A DNA stretch of 19,138 bases from an uncultured Collinsella sp. (GTDB lineage: Bacteria > Actinomycetota > Coriobacteriia > Coriobacteriales > Coriobacteriaceae), in assembly GCA_900545445.1 (NCBI GenBank), contig UQZH01000041.1:1-19138 (forward strand), in the 5' to 3' direction. The position numbers and the translations under genes were made by a program. Positions 1 through 6,619 of this stretch are shown here, in pieces; the first letter of the stretch is position 1; each line of letters opens with the position of its first letter. The notes beneath the pieces were generated by a model. The model was given only the letters and a program-made list of their open reading frames with translations, was not told the DNA's origin and made no database searches.

Positions 1-25
1 GTTTTTGCCATTCGGGCGCAATGCC

Positions 26-1492
26 TTACAGCAGCGTGTACAGCACAAGCCCCGCCGCGCTGTTCGTGCTGCGGCGCTGGAAAAAGGACCCCATCCTTGT
101 GATGGCGGGCGCGGGCGCGGCGGGCTTGTCGAGTGCGTCGACGGCCAGCGTCTCCTCGGCGATCCAGTCGCGATAGGGCTTTTCCTTGGCGTAACGGGCG
201 CGCAGCTCGTCGTTGTAGATGACGCGGCCGCGGGCAAAATCGACCTCGAGCATCTGGCCCGGTCCCAGGCAGCCGCTCGTCAGGATGTTCTCGGGGCTCA
301 CCTCGATGGTGCCCACCTCGCTCGCCAGCATAAAGCGGCCGTCGCGCGTCACGTAGTAGCGGGCGGGGCGCAGGCCGTTGCGGTCGAGGGCGGCACCCAG
401 TGTGCGACCGTCGGTAAAGGCGATGGCGGCCGGGCCGTCCCAGGGCTCCATGAGCATGGACTGGTAGGCGTCGTAGGCGCGGCGCTCCTCACTCAGGCTA
501 TCGTTGTGGTCCCACGGCTCGGGCAGCAACATGGACGCGGCACGCGTGAGCGGACGACCGTTCATGACCAGGAACTCAAGCACATTGTCCAGAATCGCGG
601 AGTCGGAACCCTCGCGGTTGATGATGGGCATCACGCGCTCAAGATCGTGCTGCAGCACGGGGCTGTACAGGTTGGGTTCGCGGGCGCGGATCCAGTTGAC
701 GTTGCCCTTGAGGGTGTTGATCTCGCCGTTGTGGATGATAAAACGGTTGGGGTGCGCGCGTTCCCAGCTGGGCGTAGTGTTGGTGGAGTAGCGCGAGTGG
801 ACGAGCGCCACGGCCGTCTTGACGGCGGCGTCGTTGAGATCGATGAAGAAGCGGCGCATCTGCGTGGCGACCAGCATGCCCTTGTACACGATGGTGCGCG
901 AGCTCATGGAGCACACATAGAAGATCTTGTCGCGCAGGGCAAACTCGGCGTCGGCCTTCTTTTCGATGGTGCGGCGGCACACGTACAGGCGGCGCTCGAA
1001 GGCGTCGCCGGCGGGCGTGTCGTCCGGACGGCCCAGGAAAGCCTGCAAGATGGTGGGCATGCAGGCGCGGGCTGTCTCGCCCAGGTCGTGCGGGTCGACC
1101 GGCACCTCGCGCCAAAAGAGCAGCGGCACGCCGGCCTCGGCGCAGCCCTCCTCAAACACGCGACGGGCATCCTCTACGCCCTTGTCGTCCTGCGGGAAGA
1201 ACAGCATGGCCACGCCATAGTCGCCCTCTGCCGGCAGAATCTGGCCGCACTTTTGAGCCTCTTTACGGAAAAAGTGATGCGGAACCTGGAACAGGATGCC
1301 AGCGCCGTCGCCGGTGTTCTTCTCGAGTCCCGTGCCGCCGCGGTGCTCCAAGTTGACCAGAATGGACAGCGCATCGTCCAGAATCTGGTGATGGCGCTCA
1401 CCGTTGATATCGGCAAGCGCGCCGATGCCGCATGCATCGTGGTCGAATTCGGGGCGATAAAGGCCCTGCTGCTGAGCGGAATCTGCCTGCAT
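26..1492 (-). CDS. gltB: Glutamate synthase large subunit, amidotransferase part only (truncated or split)
   Basis: The 488-residue product begins with a short propeptide and a class II glutamine amidotransferase domain: Cys21 in DHDACGIG is the expected N-terminal nucleophile after cleavage, and HRGG, NTGDGAGI and RYSTNT are family motifs. This domain (about residues 21-430) releases ammonia from glutamine for reductive amination of 2-oxoglutarate. ASEVG...LGPGQML near residue 395-415 marks its end. Complete GltB proteins are about 1500 residues, with a central domain, an FMN barrel and a GXGXG helix. None of these is present: the frame ends at a TAA at 26-28, and from about residue 460 I recognise no GltB sequence. 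The start ATG has a strong ribosome site (GGGGAGG, about 7 bases upstream). Either the gene is disrupted or frameshifted with the remainder to the left of the window, or it is a stand-alone amidotransferase subunit; only 25 bases past the stop are visible. Confidence 0.85.
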   Translation of the reverse strand: MQADSAQQQGLYRPEFDHDACGIGALADINGERHHQILDDALSILVNLEHRGGTGLEKNTGDGAGILFQVPHHFFRKEAQKCGQILPAEGDYGVAMLFFPQDDKGVEDARRVFEEGCAEAGVPLLFWREVPVDPHDLGETARACMPTILQAFLGRPDDTPAGDAFERRLYVCRRTIEKKADAEFALRDKIFYVCSMSSRTIVYKGMLVATQMRRFFIDLNDAAVKTAVALVHSRYSTNTTPSWERAHPNRFIIHNGEINTLKGNVNWIRAREPNLYSPVLQHDLERVMPIINREGSDSAILDNVLEFLVMNGRPLTRAASMLLPEPWDHNDSLSEERRAYDAYQSMLMEPWDGPAAIAFTDGRTLGAALDRNGLRPARYYVTRDGRFMLASEVGTIEVSPENILTSGCLGPGQMLEVDFARGRVIYNDELRARYAKEKPYRDWIAEETLAVDALDKPAAPAPAITRMGSFFQRRSTNSAAGLVLYTLL

Positions 1493-1674
1493 CGCGATCC
1501 TCCCCTAAATATTAGACAGTCAGTTGAATAGGCATACTAGGAGCATCGCCGGCCCGTTGTGTTTCCCGCCCGTTTCGAAACAATCGCGTAACGCACACCC
1601 TACGAGTGGACACCGCCGACCTCAAGGACGGCAACAAGGGCCCCAAGTTCGACCTGTAAGCTCACCGCTTCAAA

Positions 1675-1735
1675 CATCTCAATCTGTAACAGTAAGACCC
1701 AATTTCCATCCCTAGTTGTTACAGATCAAGACATT
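1675..1735. repeat. Inverted-repeat element, copy A (left of mntH)
   Basis: The left arm ATCTCAATCTGTAACA and right arm TGTTACAGATCAAGAC are complementary at 13 of 16 positions around a ~28-base spacer. The whole element aligns with a second copy at 3139-3195 over both arms and part of the spacer (both continue AG[T/G]AAGACCC after the left arm). The two copies bracket the Nramp gene. I do not recognise the family; a small palindromic (REP or MITE-like) element is the likeliest kind. Confidence 0.75.
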
Positions 1736-1794
1736 TCGGTAATCCCCTTTCACCATCCTATTCAAATACAACAATTTTGTTAGTCCTGGTTAAC

Positions 1795-1808
1795 TTTTGA
1801 GCCTAAAA
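1795..1808. promoter_or_regulatory. Candidate metalloregulator operator upstream of mntH
   Basis: TTTTGAGCCTAAAA is an imperfect palindrome that includes a plausible -10 hexamer (TAAAAT, 1804-1809), about 46 bases before the mntH start. Operators of DtxR/MntR-family repressors are AT-flanked palindromes of this kind and often sit over Nramp promoters. No well spaced -35 box is evident, so this is only a candidate. Confidence 0.25.
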
Positions 1809-1854
1809 TGGGTATCCTTTGCGGCGTCAAACATACGGCACGCAGGAGCGCACC

Positions 1855-3111
1855 ATGCTCAACCATCTCAAACAACACTTTGGCTCCCGGCGCACCGGCG
1901 GTCACGGAGGTCTAGACATTGCACGGCATATCGGCCCCGGGTTGCTCGTGACCGTCGGCTTTATCGACCCGGGCAATTGGGCCTCCAATATGGCCGCCGG
2001 CTCGCAGTTTGGCTACGCGCTGCTGTGGATCGTCACGCTGTCCACGATCATGCTCATCGTGCTGCAGCACAACGCGGCGCACTTGGGCATCGCCACGGGC
2101 ATGTGTCTCGCCGAGGCCACGACGCGCCACCTGCCCCGCCTCGTCGGGCGCGCGATACTCGGCAGCGCGTATCTAGCCACGGTCGCCACCGCCATGGCCG
2201 AAGTCCTGGGCGGTGCAATCGCGCTTCAAATGCTCTTTGGCCTGCCCGTACGCGCCGGCTGCATCATCGTCGCGGCGGCATCGATTGCCATGCTCATGAC
2301 AAGCTCCTACAAACGCGCCGAGCGATGGATCATCGCCTTCGTGGGCGTGGTAGGACTTTCGTTTTTGGCCGAGCTTGCACTAGTCAACGTCGACTGGCCG
2401 CAAGCCGCCACAAGCTGGATCACACCCCGTATGCCCACCGGCTCGGCCGCGATTATCGTAAGTGTCCTAGGCGCGGTCGTTATGCCCCACAACCTCTTCC
2501 TGCACTCCGAGGTCATCCAATCCATGCACTTCGAAGGCCAAGGCGAGCAGGTTATCGAAGAACGTCTGCGCTACGAGCTCTTCGACACGCTCTTTTCGAT
2601 GGGTGTGGGCTGGGCAATCAACTCGGCCATGGTCATCCTGGCCGCAACGACCTTCTTTGCGCACGGCATTGTCGTAGACGACCTCGCCGTCGCAGCGGCC
2701 ACGCTCTCCCCCATTCTGGGTCCGGCAAGCTCGACCATCTTTGCAGTGGCACTGCTGTTCGCGGGCCTATCGAGCAGTGTGACGGCGGGCATGGCAGCGG
2801 GCACCATCACCGCGGGCATGTTCGATGAGGAATACGACATCCACGACCGACATTCCTCAATCGGGGTGGCGACCTGTTTCGTCGGCGCAGTGGCGGCGTG
2901 CCTGGTCGTCCCGAATCCTTTTGAGGGTCTCATTTGGAGTCAGGCACTGCTGTCGCTTCAGCTGCCGATTACGGTCTTTGTGCTCATACGACTCACCAGT
3001 TCGCCCCGCGTCATGGGCAAATACGCCAACTCGCGCCCGCTTAACGCGTTGCTCGTAGGGATCGGTACCATCGTGACGGCTCTCGATATCGTGTTGTTGA
3101 CAGGGATGTAA
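1855..3111 (+). CDS. mntH: Nramp-family divalent metal transporter (Mn2+/Fe2+)
   Basis: This 418-residue integral membrane protein of about 11 helices carries both Nramp metal-binding signatures: DPGN in helix 1 (Asp38, Asn41) and A-x-x-M-P-H in helix 6 (Ala207, Met210, His212). The methionine is the soft ligand that selects Mn2+/Fe2+ over Mg2+/Ca2+; its presence argues against the Nramp-related Mg transporters found in some Coriobacteria such as Eggerthella. It should import Mn2+ or Fe2+ with protons across the cytoplasmic membrane. The frame opens at a TTG at 1819, but the ATG at 1855 has a ribosome site (CAGGAG, 6 bases away) and gives the usual N-terminal length. The gene stands alone, is divergent from gltB, and is flanked on both sides by copies of one inverted-repeat element. 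Confidence 0.92.
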   Translation: MLNHLKQHFGSRRTGGHGGLDIARHIGPGLLVTVGFIDPGNWASNMAAGSQFGYALLWIVTLSTIMLIVLQHNAAHLGIATGMCLAEATTRHLPRLVGRAILGSAYLATVATAMAEVLGGAIALQMLFGLPVRAGCIIVAAASIAMLMTSSYKRAERWIIAFVGVVGLSFLAELALVNVDWPQAATSWITPRMPTGSAAIIVSVLGAVVMPHNLFLHSEVIQSMHFEGQGEQVIEERLRYELFDTLFSMGVGWAINSAMVILAATTFFAHGIVVDDLAVAAATLSPILGPASSTIFAVALLFAGLSSSVTAGMAAGTITAGMFDEEYDIHDRHSSIGVATCFVGAVAACLVVPNPFEGLIWSQALLSLQLPITVFVLIRLTSSPRVMGKYANSRPLNALLVGIGTIVTALDIVLLTGM

Positions 3112-3138
3112 TGGGGCGGGGCACCTGCCCAGGCAAAC

Positions 3139-3195
3139 GTCTCAATCTGTAACAGGAAGACCCGTTTTGAGCCGTTAGATGTTACAGATTAAGAC
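3139..3195. repeat. Inverted-repeat element, copy B (right of mntH)
   Basis: GTCTCAATCTGTAACA and TGTTACAGATTAAGAC form arms matching at 15 of 16 positions around a 25-base spacer, starting 27 bases after the mntH stop. It is the better preserved copy of the element at 1675-1735. Without a following T-run it is not a canonical terminator, although its stem could fold in RNA. Confidence 0.8.
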
Positions 3196-3245
3196 AAAAG
3201 GTCGGCCGGACTCACGACAGTCATGATCGGCCAACAGCAGCCGTA

Positions 3246-3264
3246 ATCCCTTGGGGACGGAGGA
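3246..3264. repeat. Lone half-copy of the arm of the palindrome at 14939-15024
   Basis: ATCCCTTGGGGACGGAGGA matches the palindrome arm ATCCCTAGGGGACGGAAGGA with one substitution and one deleted base. No complementary partner arm is seen nearby. It lies just beyond the rubredoxin terminator. Confidence 0.5.
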
Positions 3265-3300
3265 AAAGGGTCCCGGCCGGAATATCCGACCGAGACCCTT
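3263..3300 (-). terminator. Rho-independent terminator of the rubredoxin gene
   Basis: AAGGGTC (3266-3272) pairs with GACCCTT (3294-3300), and inner CGG/CCG and GGA/TCC pairs extend the stem. Read on the minus strand, the hairpin is followed by TTTT. It starts about 40 bases after the rubredoxin stop. Confidence 0.75.
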
Positions 3301-3340
3301 GGACAGAGCTATGTGTTGCTGCAAGTCGTGTGTCTACGAG

Positions 3341-3484
3341 CTACTCCTCGACGAGCTCAAACTCATCGGGGCCGACGCCACAGACCGGGCACACGTAGTC
3401 CTCGGGCAGCTCGGGCGTGTCGACCTCAACCTCATAACCGCAAACGGTGCACACGAACTTGTACGTCTTCTTTTCCTCAGCCAT
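3341..3484 (-). CDS. Rubredoxin-like protein, 47 aa
   Basis: Translation gives MAEEKKTYKFVCTVCGYEVE followed by a second half with EDYVCPVCGVGPDEFE. The two CxxCG knuckles (Cys12/15 and Cys32/35) bind one iron in a Cys4 site, so this is a small cytoplasmic one-electron carrier. Classical rubredoxins are 52-54 residues with about 29 residues between the cysteine pairs; here only 16 separate them, so the usual YDP...GT..EDL loop is missing and the spacing approaches that of the rubredoxin domain of rubrerythrin. The start ATG follows GAGGAG at 6 bases. It has its own promoter and terminator and lies 88 bases downstream of the flavin-reductase gene, a pairing that suggests electron transfer between the two, for example towards O2, peroxide or NO detoxification (inferred). 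Confidence 0.9.
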   Translation of the reverse strand: MAEEKKTYKFVCTVCGYEVEVDTPELPEDYVCPVCGVGPDEFELVEE

Positions 3485-3527
3485 GATGTTCTCCTCTCGA
3501 ACGTGACTGCTGGTGTACTTGCTTATT

Positions 3528-3555
3528 AGTATATATTCTCAATAATATAATGCAA
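3528..3555 (-). promoter_or_regulatory. Sigma-70-type promoter of the rubredoxin gene
   Basis: On the minus strand TTGCAT (3550-3555) and TATACT (3528-3533) are 16 bases apart in a strikingly AT-rich stretch. They lie about 45 bases upstream of the rubredoxin start and just downstream of the flavin-reductase stop. Confidence 0.6.
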
Positions 3556-3572
3556 GTAGTTTTACAGCATTT

Positions 3573-4076
3573 CTACCCTTGGTACGAAGAGGCCTTGGGC
3601 GGCGTCTTGCCCTTCAGCACCTTGTGGTAGTAGTCATAGGTCAACGGAGTCTCGCCACTCAGACGCTCGGCATCTTCGACCTCGCCAATAAAAAGCAGGT
3701 GTGTGCCCACGTCAACAGTGTCAATTAAACGGCAGCTAAACAAGGCCGCCGCATGCTCGGGAACATAGGGCATGCCCAGAGCCGTCTCGCGGGTCTCGTA
3801 TTTGGCAAACTTGTCATAATCGCTGCTGGTGCGAAACCCAAAGTTGCCAATGTAGAGCATATCGGCCGTCTGATCGATCACGGTCAGCGCAAAGGCCTTG
3901 GCAGACGAGATAACGCCAGACGTGACATTTTCCTTATTCACGGCAACCGAGATGCGCGGCGGCGCGGACGTCACCTGCACCGCCGTGTTGATGACGCAGC
4001 CGGCACGCATCCCGTCGGCCGCGGCACTCACCACATACAGACCGCTCGGCATCGTAAAGAACGCAGTTTTGTCCAT
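3573..4076 (-). CDS. Flavin reductase-family FMN protein (flavoredoxin/Hrb N-terminal domain type)
   Basis: The 167-residue protein matches the FMN-binding split-barrel fold of the flavin reductase family: MDKTAFFTMPSGLYVVSA at the N terminus, GCVINTAVQVTS, NFGFRTSSDYDKF and VGTHLLFIGEVEDAE. The pattern, including the end LTYDYYHKVLKGKTPPKAS, resembles the N-terminal domain of high-molecular-weight rubredoxin (Hrb) of acetogens such as Moorella, where the same polypeptide continues into a rubredoxin domain and takes electrons from NADH to flavodiiron proteins. Here the chain stops exactly at that junction and a separate rubredoxin follows 88 bases downstream. The frame is open to 4271, but the ATG at 4076 has AAAGGAG 7 bases upstream and fits the family N terminus; the longer reading would run into a terminator and a palindrome. 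Confidence 0.85.
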   Translation of the reverse strand: MDKTAFFTMPSGLYVVSAAADGMRAGCVINTAVQVTSAPPRISVAVNKENVTSGVISSAKAFALTVIDQTADMLYIGNFGFRTSSDYDKFAKYETRETALGMPYVPEHAAALFSCRLIDTVDVGTHLLFIGEVEDAERLSGETPLTYDYYHKVLKGKTPPKASSYQG

Positions 4077-4127
4077 ATCGATCACTCCTTTAACCCGGCA
4101 TTGATCCTCATGGATGTATGTACCCAC

Positions 4128-4158
4128 AAAAAAGGCGGCGCCCATAACGGACGCCGCC
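4128..4158 (-). terminator. Rho-independent terminator downstream of smpB
   Basis: Read on the minus strand, GGCGGCG and CGCCGCC arms (4152-4158 and 4134-4140) with an 11-base loop are followed by TTTTTT. It would end the TPR-smpB transcript after it has passed through the palindrome at 4206-4274. Confidence 0.85.
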
Positions 4159-4205
4159 CCATACACATATGTGCCAAGATTGCAGGTCAGCCAAGTCCCT
4201 CCACC

Positions 4206-4274
4206 AAGTTGCGGTGAAATAGTTCCTGCTTGTCGGGTATTTGGCCTCAAGCAGGAACTATTCCACCGCAACTT
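4206..4274. repeat. Long near-perfect palindrome, 27-bp arms (family 1)
   Basis: The left arm 4206-4232 starts AAGTTGCGGTGAAATAG; the right arm 4248-4274 ends with its complement. 26 of 27 positions pair around a 15-base loop. It begins 12 bases after the smpB stop. The terminal AAGTTGCGGTGAAAT recurs at 18344-18358, with its complement at 18398-18411, so this is one member of a dispersed element and not a gene-specific structure. No T-run adjoins it. Confidence 0.9.
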
Positions 4275-4285
4275 ATGAAGGGTGG

Positions 4286-4756
4286 TCAGCGGTTGCGTTC
4301 CTTGAGCGCGCGATCGATTTCGCGCTGAACGTCGCGCTTGGCCATATCCTCGCGCTTGTCGTAGAGCTTTTTGCCGCGACCCAGGCCCAGCAGCAGCTTT
4401 ACACGACCATCGGTATTAAAGTAGAGCTCCAAAGGCACCAGCGCATAGCCGCGGTTGCGCAGTTTGCCGTCAAGAAAATCAATCTCCTTGCGATGCAGCA
4501 GCAGACGGCGACGGCGATCGGGGTCACGGTTCCACACGCCACCGTGGCTGTAAGGGTGAATGTGCAGGCCCACCAGCCAGCACTCGCCGCCGCGAATCAG
4601 CGCAAAGGTGTCGGTGATCTGACAGGCGCGCTCGCGAATCGACTTGACCTCGGTACCGCTCAGTTCAATGCCGCATTCGAACGTCTCGTCGATAAAGTAC
4701 TCGTGATGCGCCGAGCGATTCTTGGAGATGAGCTTGCGCTCGCGCTTACTGGGCAT
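4286..4756 (-). CDS. smpB: SsrA-binding protein SmpB
   Basis: This 156-residue protein partners tmRNA in trans-translation: it binds the tRNA-like domain of SsrA and places it in the A site of stalled ribosomes. Family motifs are all present: NRSAHHEYFIDETFECGIELSGTEVKS, HIHPYSHG, RRRLLLHRKEI and GRGKKLYDKRE, with a basic C-terminal tail ending DRALKERNR. The ATG at 4756 has GGAGG 6 bases upstream. The start overlaps the end of the TPR gene by 11 bases (ATGCCCAGTAA), so the two are translationally coupled. The tmRNA gene is not in this window. RNase R, which works with SmpB-tmRNA, is encoded 8 kb away on the same strand; in many genomes rnr and smpB are adjacent. Confidence 0.97.
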   Translation of the reverse strand: MPSKRERKLISKNRSAHHEYFIDETFECGIELSGTEVKSIRERACQITDTFALIRGGECWLVGLHIHPYSHGGVWNRDPDRRRRLLLHRKEIDFLDGKLRNRGYALVPLELYFNTDGRVKLLLGLGRGKKLYDKREDMAKRDVQREIDRALKERNR

Positions 4757-5663
4757 CGCCGACCTCCTTGATGCCGTCGGCTCCCTTGTCGTCGCCTGCG
4801 CGCTTTGCCTTGCGCTCGGCATTGAGCTCGGCATCGCTCTCGCGCACCAGCTTAATGATCGCCGCACATGCCTCCTCGCCCACCAGGTCGCGGGCACGGA
4901 CCGTCAGGCGCGTCGCCTCCTGCTTGTCGCCGTCGCTTGCAGCATCGGTCGCACACATGATCAGGCAGATGGCAATCTCGGCCGAAGGCGAGGTCGGCAC
5001 GCCTTGCAGGCTCAGCTCGCCCATCACGTGCTCGTCGCTCTCCTCGGCGGCATCCGGATAGGCAGTATGGATCTTGTTGAGCAGGCGCGTCGTATGCGCG
5101 TCGCCAGGGGCCAAGCGCAGCGCCAGACGCGCGCAACCCACAGCCGCCGAGACGTTCTCGGTCTCGGGCTCAAGGAAATACTGGCCGAGGTTGGCATAAG
5201 CGCGGGCGGCGCACTTGCCGTCGCTCGCACGCTCCAGCACCGAGAACGAGAGCGATGCCCATTCCTGTTTGTCCTCGAGTGCGCGGAACAGCTCGGCCAA
5301 GTCCAAGCGATAGTTGCAGTTCATGGGGTCCCAACGCACAGCCTGCATCAGGGCATTACGAGCGCTCACATAATCCTGCTGGCGAATGTAGGCAAACGCC
5401 ATGTCAGAGTACAGGCGGTCAAACGGCACCTCGACCTGCACGAGCTCGCGCGGATCCTTCTCCACGCGGCGATAGGCCAAGCGCTCAAACTTGCTATCGA
5501 AGCTAAAGTATTGGCGCTTCTCCTCCGTCTTGCACTCAGCGTCGATATACTCCTCGGCGAGCTCCACCAGACGCTCCAACAGCGGCGTCGCCGTGGCCAG
5601 GTCGCCCTGCGCCAGATAGTTCTCGGCATACGTGATGTCTTGCAAGCTGATGGGCAGATCCAT
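4746..5663 (-). CDS. Tetratricopeptide-repeat protein upstream of smpB
   Basis: The 305-residue soluble protein is mostly amphipathic helix pairs of TPR type. The clearest run from about residue 85 (FDRLYSDMAFAYIRQQDYVS, then ARNALMQAVRWDP) to about 190 (CARLALRLAPGDAHTTRLLN). It has no signal peptide or membrane segment, and the tail after residue 280 is charged and probably disordered. TPR arrays mediate protein contacts; no specific partner can be read from the sequence. The ATG at 5663 has GAGGAG upstream; an earlier start at 5714 has no such site. The tight 11-base overlap with smpB suggests coordinated expression, perhaps a role near the ribosome, but that is only inference. Confidence 0.8.
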   Translation of the reverse strand: MDLPISLQDITYAENYLAQGDLATATPLLERLVELAEEYIDAECKTEEKRQYFSFDSKFERLAYRRVEKDPRELVQVEVPFDRLYSDMAFAYIRQQDYVSARNALMQAVRWDPMNCNYRLDLAELFRALEDKQEWASLSFSVLERASDGKCAARAYANLGQYFLEPETENVSAAVGCARLALRLAPGDAHTTRLLNKIHTAYPDAAEESDEHVMGELSLQGVPTSPSAEIAICLIMCATDAASDGDKQEATRLTVRARDLVGEEACAAIIKLVRESDAELNAERKAKRAGDDKGADGIKEVGDAQ

Positions 5664-5719
5664 GGCTACTCCTCGATCTGAGCGAAACACGGCAGACGCC
5701 GCATATACGGTCAATACAC

Positions 5720-5747
5720 AAAACCCGGGTCTCTTGCGAGGCCCGGG
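5720..5747 (-). terminator. Rho-independent terminator of the tRNA operon
   Basis: Read on the minus strand, CCCGGG (5742-5747), a 12-base loop and CCCGGG (5724-5729) are followed by TTTT. It lies 12 bases beyond the tRNA-Glu 3' end and before the TPR gene. Confidence 0.8.
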
Positions 5748-5758
5748 CGTTCATTTTG

Positions 5759-5835
5759 TGGTAGCCCGTACCAGATTCGAACTGGTGATCTCCGCCTTGA
5801 GAGGGCGGCGTCCTAAACCGCTAGACGAACGGGCC
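5759..5835 (-). tRNA. tRNA-Glu (CUC)
   Basis: The minus-strand sequence folds as a cloverleaf with acceptor GGCCCGT/ACGGGCT, discriminator A and an encoded CCA. The anticodon stem CCGCC/GGCGG encloses the loop CTCTCAA, giving anticodon CUC, which reads GAG. The T-loop is TTCGAAT. It lies 17 bases downstream of tRNA-Gln. Confidence 0.97.
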
Positions 5836-5852
5836 ATATGTAGCAAATGCAA

Positions 5853-5926
5853 TGGCTGGGATGGAGGGAGTCGAACCCCCATTGACGGAACCAGAATCCG
5901 CTGTCCTGCCATTAGACGACATCCCA
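5853..5926 (-). tRNA. tRNA-Gln (CUG)
   Basis: The minus-strand sequence has acceptor TGGGATG/CATCCCA, discriminator G and an encoded CCA. The anticodon loop TTCTGGT gives CUG, reading CAG. The T-loop is TTCGACT. The unpaired-looking U1-A72 acceptor end is typical of bacterial tRNA-Gln. Confidence 0.97.
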
Positions 5927-5970
5927 ATGACTGCATCGCTGCGCTCGGCTGTGCCTTTGCGCAAGAAAGA

Positions 5971-5999
5971 AATATACGGGAAGTTCTACGGTGACGCAA
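5971..5999 (-). promoter_or_regulatory. Promoter of the tRNA-Gln/tRNA-Glu operon
   Basis: On the minus strand TTGCGT (5994-5999) and TATATT (5971-5976) are separated by exactly 17 bases. The -10 box ends 44 bases before the mature 5' end of tRNA-Gln. Confidence 0.6.
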
Positions 6000-6087
6000 G
6001 CCCCATTTTTAACTTTTTTGAAAATCGGCCAATTTGCTCCAACCCATGAAGGACCTGTGAAGCCAGACCGCATGCAAGGGGCAAAAT

Positions 6088-6114
6088 ACCGTAAGCGCAC
6101 CGTAATTACCGTTG
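6088..6114. repeat. Three helically phased ACCGT(A/T) repeats
   Basis: ACCGTAA at 6088 and 6099 and ACCGTTG at 6108 recur at 11- and 9-base steps, about one helical turn, between the tRNA promoter and the small plus-strand gene at 6191. Direct repeats with this phasing can be protein-binding sites, but no regulator is identified and chance is not excluded. Confidence 0.3.
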
Positions 6115-6190
6115 GCAGATTGCTGCATTCTGGTCGCCGTCAATAGTGACACAATCAGGATGCCAATTATCGCGCGGACATCGAGGCGAC

Positions 6191-6601
6191 ATGGATGATG
6201 AGCTTGATTACCTATGGGAGACCCTGGGCCTCGAGATATCCGCCAGACCTTGGCCCGACCGGGACAAAATCCACCCCACGCTCCGTCCCGCCATCACGGT
6301 GATGCAAGCGGAATACCGTCACGCCTCGTTTTTAATTATGCGGACGTCATGGCACGCGGCGCTCCCCGACCTCAAGCGCATCCAGGCGAGCCTCGTCAAG
6401 TTATCCGGCATGCCGACCGTCATATCCGAGACGCATCTGGGGCGACGACAGCGCGAACGCCTGCAGCAACAGCGGATTCCGTTCATCTGCCCCGGCATTC
6501 AGGCATATCTGCCCTTTATGGACGAAGAGTACTGGAGCGGCAAGCCCAACAAGCAAGTAAAGATCTACGACCCGCATAAGTGGGCACAGTTCGAGGACTG
6601 A
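6191..6601 (+). CDS. Small protein of unknown function, 136 aa
   Basis: I do not recognise this gene with certainty. The product is soluble and basic, without signal peptide or membrane helix. The middle and end (residues about 80-120: PTVISETHLGRRQRERLQQQ, then IPFICPGIQAYLPFM) resemble the N-terminal part of Firmicutes proteins annotated as MarR-like regulators, which have an RKRLIE..IPFIVPG.QLYLPF stretch before a winged helix. Here the chain ends soon afterwards, so it would be the N-terminal domain alone. The ATG at 6191 follows GAGGCG and gives the best start; a GTG at 6146 in the same frame would add 15 residues without a good ribosome site. It converges on the Spx-like gene across a hairpin at 6620-6667. 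Confidence 0.65.
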   Translation: MDDELDYLWETLGLEISARPWPDRDKIHPTLRPAITVMQAEYRHASFLIMRTSWHAALPDLKRIQASLVKLSGMPTVISETHLGRRQRERLQQQRIPFICPGIQAYLPFMDEEYWSGKPNKQVKIYDPHKWAQFED

Positions 6602-6619
6602 CCGGAGCGAACCCGCCGA

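Larger units (their letters stand above)
1493..1854. other. Intergenic region between gltB and mntH
   Basis: This 362-base divergent spacer holds the gltB leader, a repeat element at 1675-1735 (listed separately) and the mntH leader. From 1606 a plus-strand reading frame VDTADLKDGNKGPKFDL ends at a TAA (1657-1659). Its composition is like the 3' end of a real gene, but there is no start or body upstream, so it may be a relic of a lost gene or chance. I see no yybP-ykoY manganese riboswitch. Confidence 0.4.

Noticed and set aside
5..1531. 508-residue open frame on the plus strand
   Set aside because: It is the antisense shadow of the amidotransferase gene: low-complexity Val/Ala/His/Gly composition, no family motif, no ribosome site.
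1493..1854. Manganese riboswitch upstream of mntH
   Set aside because: I could not find the conserved yybP-ykoY core sequences.
1797..2828. 343-residue frame overlapping the Nramp gene
   Set aside because: It is a shifted-frame shadow, rich in Arg/His, within the certain Nramp coding sequence.
3251..3529. 92-residue plus-strand frame over the rubredoxin region
   Set aside because: The opposite strand encodes a clear rubredoxin with both CxxCG knuckles, promoter and terminator.
4077..4285. tmRNA (ssrA) gene next to smpB
   Set aside because: The spacer is only about 210 bases and is filled by a terminator and a palindrome; no tRNA-like ends or tag frame are visible.
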